Shown piece after piece: positions 14,413-17,089 of a stretch of 17,089 bases of DNA; the first letter of the stretch is position 1, and each line of letters starts with the position of its first letter. The notes beneath the pieces were generated by a model. The model worked only from the letters and a program-made list of their open reading frames with translations, had not been told where the DNA came from and ran no database searches. The position numbers were made by a program, and so were the translations under genes. The stretch spans positions 1 through 17,089 of the forward strand of contig JAYWCV010000121.1 in NCBI GenBank assembly GCA_043780275.1, in the 5' to 3' direction. Source of the stretch: MGR-bin208 sp043780275 (GTDB lineage: Bacteria > Bacteroidota > Bacteroidia > Chitinophagales > Chitinophagaceae).

Positions 14413-15969
14413 TTATAAATAAGCTGGTTCGATATATTTTATTTTTTCAACAGTGATATTCTTAGTTTTCGCATTAATTTCATAATTCCTTATTAATTCA
14501 AGTACATCATAGGCTACTGATTTTGATTTGGAAAAATCAATAATCACTTTTGAATTTGCCGGAATTTCATCCAGTTCTTTTATCACGTTGGCTTTATTAA
14601 AAAACGAAACTTCTTCTGCCAAAACAAGCTGGTGTACCTCTTGCCCTTCTTCAGTTGTTATAATCTCTTTCATATAGTGAGAATTGCGGTAACTATGGCG
14701 CAAGGTGTAGAAAATACCAAAAATAATTCCGATGATAATTCCTTTTAATAAATCGGTTGCCAATATACCCACTACAGTAGCTGTAAAAGGTACAAACTGC
14801 TCCCAACCCAGTTGATACATTTGTTTAAATAGCGCAGGTTTTGCTAATTTATACCCTACAATAAATAAGATAGCAGCCAAACTGGCAAGAGGAATCATGT
14901 TCAATACACTGGCAATGGTAAGGGCACTTATTAAAAGGAAACAGCCATGCATAATCGTTGACAATTTTGTTTTACCTCCAAATGAAATGTTTGCGGTACT
15001 GCGTACAATAACCTGTGTTAGAGGTAACCCACCAATTAAACCCGAAACAATATTACCCAGGCCCTGAGCCTTTAATTCCCTGTTAGTGGGAGTAATTCTT
15101 TTATGTGGGTCCATTTTGTCGGTAGCTTCTACACAAAGTAATGTTTCCAAGCTGGCCACAATAGCTAAAACAATTGCAACTTCCCATACTTTAAATCTTG
15201 TTATTGCCGTAAAATCGGGAAAAGTAAACTGGCTAAAAAAGCCTGCAATGTTTTCAGGAACAGGAATTCTTACTACCTGGTCGGCAGCCAAACTAAAATT
15301 CAATATTCCGTTTTGATAAAAATAATTCATTGCAATACCAAGCACCACCACTACAAGTGGTCCGTTTATCATCCCGAAAATTTTATGCTTTTTTGTTAAT
15401 ACATTTTCCCATAATATTAAAATGGCCATAGAAATGGCAGCTATAAGTAATGCTCCCGGCGTAATAAAATCAAAAGCTGTTGCAATGGTTGAAATAGTAG
15501 TTCCTCCGTCTGCCTGAATAAAAGCATCATCTCCTTCTGCAACTTTATCCCAACCTAATGCATGCGGTATTTGTTTTAAAATAATTAGCAGACCAATACC
15601 GGTAAGCATTCCTTTAATAACTGAAGAAGGAAAGAAGTAAGCGATAAAACCGGCTTTTGCATAACCAAGGATTAGCTGAATAATACCGGCCAGTACGACA
15701 GCTAATAAAAAAACAGGCCAGGATCCAAGTGTAGCGATAGAGGTTAACACAATAACAGCTAACCCGGCGGCTGGGCCACTAACCCCCAGGGGAGAACCGC
15801 TGGCAAAACCCACTACAATACCACCAACTATTCCAGCTATAATACCGGCAAACAGTGGTGCCCCCGATGCCAAAGCTATACCCAGGCATAAAGGAACGGC
15901 CACAAAAAAAACGACAATACTCGCCGGTAGGTCGCTTTTAATTTCTTTAAACATGTTTTTAAACTCCAT
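14413..15969 (-). CDS. SulP/SLC26-family anion transporter (probable bicarbonate) with STAS domain
   Basis: A multispanning transporter of the SulP family, with the typical start SDLPASIVVFFVAVPLCLGI, the GSPLGVSGPAAGLAV motif of the first repeat, and some ten or more membrane segments. A cytoplasmic C-terminal STAS-type domain (about the last 90 residues) contains VIIDFSKSKSVAYDVLELI. Family substrates include sulfate and bicarbonate; the downstream carbonic anhydrase favours bicarbonate, probably with Na+. I start at the ATG at 15969 (518 residues), because relatives begin with a short lead such as MEFKNMFKEIKSD; an upstream ATG at 16011 would add 14 residues without similarity and would overlap the likely promoter. 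It is the first gene of the seven-gene run and is divergent from a TetR regulator. Confidence 0.92.
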   Translation of the reverse strand: MEFKNMFKEIKSDLPASIVVFFVAVPLCLGIALASGAPLFAGIIAGIVGGIVVGFASGSPLGVSGPAAGLAVIVLTSIATLGSWPVFLLAVVLAGIIQLILGYAKAGFIAYFFPSSVIKGMLTGIGLLIILKQIPHALGWDKVAEGDDAFIQADGGTTISTIATAFDFITPGALLIAAISMAILILWENVLTKKHKIFGMINGPLVVVVLGIAMNYFYQNGILNFSLAADQVVRIPVPENIAGFFSQFTFPDFTAITRFKVWEVAIVLAIVASLETLLCVEATDKMDPHKRITPTNRELKAQGLGNIVSGLIGGLPLTQVIVRSTANISFGGKTKLSTIMHGCFLLISALTIASVLNMIPLASLAAILFIVGYKLAKPALFKQMYQLGWEQFVPFTATVVGILATDLLKGIIIGIIFGIFYTLRHSYRNSHYMKEIITTEEGQEVHQLVLAEEVSFFNKANVIKELDEIPANSKVIIDFSKSKSVAYDVLELIRNYEINAKTKNITVEKIKYIEPAYL

Positions 15970-16021
15970 AATTCGTTGTTTTCTTGGTTTGTAGGGTAAA
16001 TATAGGAACATTATTTTAAAT

Positions 16022-16036
16022 GATAGTATTACTACC
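16022..16036. promoter_or_regulatory. Candidate operator between the SulP and TetR genes
   Basis: TAGTA (16024-16028), one base, TACTA (16030-16034) form an 11-bp perfect inverted repeat, with a further G/C match at 16022 and 16036. It sits 52 bases before the SulP start and 97 bases before the TetR start, a position suiting an operator for the adjacent TetR protein. It is short for a TetR site, so this is only a candidate. Confidence 0.35.
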
Positions 16037-16133
16037 TAATATAATTGTAAAACTTTTAAACTATTTTTACTTAGTTTATTAACAGGCAGGGGATTGTATA
16101 TAAATTCAGCCCCGTTAAATACATATAAATAAG

Positions 16134-16808
16134 ATGGAACTACAGTTACAAATAAAAATGAATGAAAAATTATTTATCCGGAATCCGGAGCAAACCGGGT
16201 TAGGAAAAAAAATCATTCAACACAGCATACATGTAATTCATTTAAACGGGTTTGAATCTTTTACTTTTAAAAAACTGGCTGAAGATATTGGCACAACAGA
16301 AGCCAGTGTGTACCGCTACTTTGAAAATAAGCATAAGTTGCTGATGTATATTACTGCCTGGTACTGGAGCTGGCTTGAATACAGGATTACCGTTTACACC
16401 TTAAATATTACTGACCCGGTTTTAAAGCTTAAAAAAGTAATTATATTATTAGCTACCACCGTAGAAGATGATATTAGTACCAGTCATGTAAATGAAAACA
16501 TCCTGCACCAGATTATCATTGCCGAAGGTTCAAAAGCTTTTTTAACCAAGCATGTCACGGCAGACAATAAAGACCATCTGTTTAAGCCTTATAAAGATCT
16601 CTGTGCCAAAATCGGGAATATCATTCATGAATATAATCCTGAATATAAATACCCTAAATCATTATCAAGTACCATTGTTGAAATAGCACATTTCCAGAAT
16701 TTTTTTATGAATAACCTTCCTTCACTTACCGATTTTGGAAAAGATAAGGATGAGTCGAAGATTGTTTCTTTTTTGGAAGATTTGGTGTTTTCCAGTATCA
16801 AAAAATGA
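16134..16808 (+). CDS. TetR/AcrR-family transcriptional regulator
   Basis: A 224-residue regulator with an N-terminal TetR helix-turn-helix (about residues 23-70): KIIQHSIHVIHLNGFESFTF, then KKLAEDIGTTEASVYRYFENK, with the family signature VYRYFENK. The C-terminal ligand-binding part (about 75-224) is helical and matches no subfamily I can name, so the inducer is unknown. The first ATG is used; a second at codon 9 (MNEKLF) is equally possible. It is divergent from the SulP/carbonic anhydrase genes over about 165 bases holding an inverted repeat. TetR genes often repress their divergent neighbours, so control of the inorganic-carbon run and of itself is a reasonable inference. Confidence 0.9.
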   Translation: MELQLQIKMNEKLFIRNPEQTGLGKKIIQHSIHVIHLNGFESFTFKKLAEDIGTTEASVYRYFENKHKLLMYITAWYWSWLEYRITVYTLNITDPVLKLKKVIILLATTVEDDISTSHVNENILHQIIIAEGSKAFLTKHVTADNKDHLFKPYKDLCAKIGNIIHEYNPEYKYPKSLSSTIVEIAHFQNFFMNNLPSLTDFGKDKDESKIVSFLEDLVFSSIKK

Positions 16809-17089
16809 TATTGTATCAGTATATTTTTGTAAAACTATTGATTGCTGAGTTTGTATATTAATTTGATTGGATATAGCTGAATAATAAACAAAATACCTAT
16901 GAATGAAAAAGAGGCTGTCTCCAAAAGCAGGAGACAGCCTCTTCTTATTAGTCAATTTATTTTTATAAAATCTTAGTTTGTCAAACTTTCCCCTGTTTTC
17001 AGCGTTGGGTGTTGCAAAATAAATATTGTGGAAAAAATGGTCTCTACGTTTGACTATTCACATTGTAAATTTTTTAAAAATATTTTATA
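16809..17089. other. Gene-free region at the window end
   Basis: No credible coding sequence is seen in 281 AT-rich bases after the TetR gene. It contains a TATTTTTG box at 16822-16829 on the plus strand without a matching -33 element, and the strong hairpin at 16909-16943. Beyond about 16990 there is no recognisable structure. Confidence 0.6.
16909..16943. terminator. Strong 14-bp perfect hairpin, probable terminator
   Basis: AAGAGGCTGTCTCC (16909-16922) is fully complementary to 16930-16943 around the 7-base loop AAAAGCA. It is preceded by AAA and followed on the plus strand by CTTATTAG, a poor T-run; on the minus strand five T residues follow. It may terminate the TetR transcript about 100 bases after its stop, a minus-strand gene beyond the window, or both. 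Insertion-sequence ends can look similar. Confidence 0.6.

Noticed and set aside
15970..16011. Longer start for the SulP transporter at 16011
   Set aside because: The 14 extra residues lack similarity to the family N-terminus and overlap the promoter-like region; 15969 fits better.
16722..16955. Minus-strand open frame over the end of the TetR gene and the terminal hairpin
   Set aside because: Both hairpin arms would be coding, and the rest is antisense to the TetR gene. No promoter or family resemblance.

Overview
The window looks like a chromosomal segment of a low-GC member of the Bacteroidota (Cytophagia, Chitinophagia or Flavobacteriia type). I base this on protein content (short HPF, a large NtrY-like kinase, a SulP/beta-carbonic anhydrase pair) and on promoters. 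Six intergenic regions carry an exact TAnnTTTG box, the Bacteroidota -7 element, just upstream of a gene or tRNA. Clear Shine-Dalgarno sequences are mostly absent, also typical of the phylum. The species cannot be fixed from sequence alone. I see no prophage, CRISPR array or intact insertion sequence.

Layout. Positions 1-1207 hold a good promoter, a structured leader, rplU (L21), rpmA (L27), and a tiny lysine/alanine/proline repeat protein of histone-H1 type closed by a strong terminator. Next is a PolX-family protein (1256-2935) with an intact PHP nuclease site but no polymerase aspartates. Its stop codon overlaps that of a convergent 1252-residue sensor kinase, which starts at a GTG abutting the mazG stop. 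A secreted YD-repeat-like protein follows on the plus strand. It shares a bidirectional terminator with a minus-strand tRNA-Gly(GCC)/tRNA-Leu(UAA) unit. Then come a small membrane protein and a GT2 glycosyltransferase (both minus), a second orphan sensor kinase (plus) and tRNA-Leu(GAG) (plus). A second bidirectional terminator sits at 11497-11531.

From 15969 down to 11537 seven genes run on the minus strand with short gaps: SulP transporter, beta-carbonic anhydrase, amphi-Trp protein, zinc-ribbon protein, HPF, a CutA-like protein and TerC. A TetR-family regulator is divergent from the SulP gene. The run joins inorganic-carbon supply, ribosome hibernation and metal handling, possibly as one stress-linked transcription unit. 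The last 280 bases hold no gene but contain a 14-bp perfect hairpin.

Most promising for follow-up: the PolX-like protein with three substituted catalytic aspartates, the rplU leader hairpin, the mazG/giant-kinase coupling, and the seven-gene run with its TetR neighbour.
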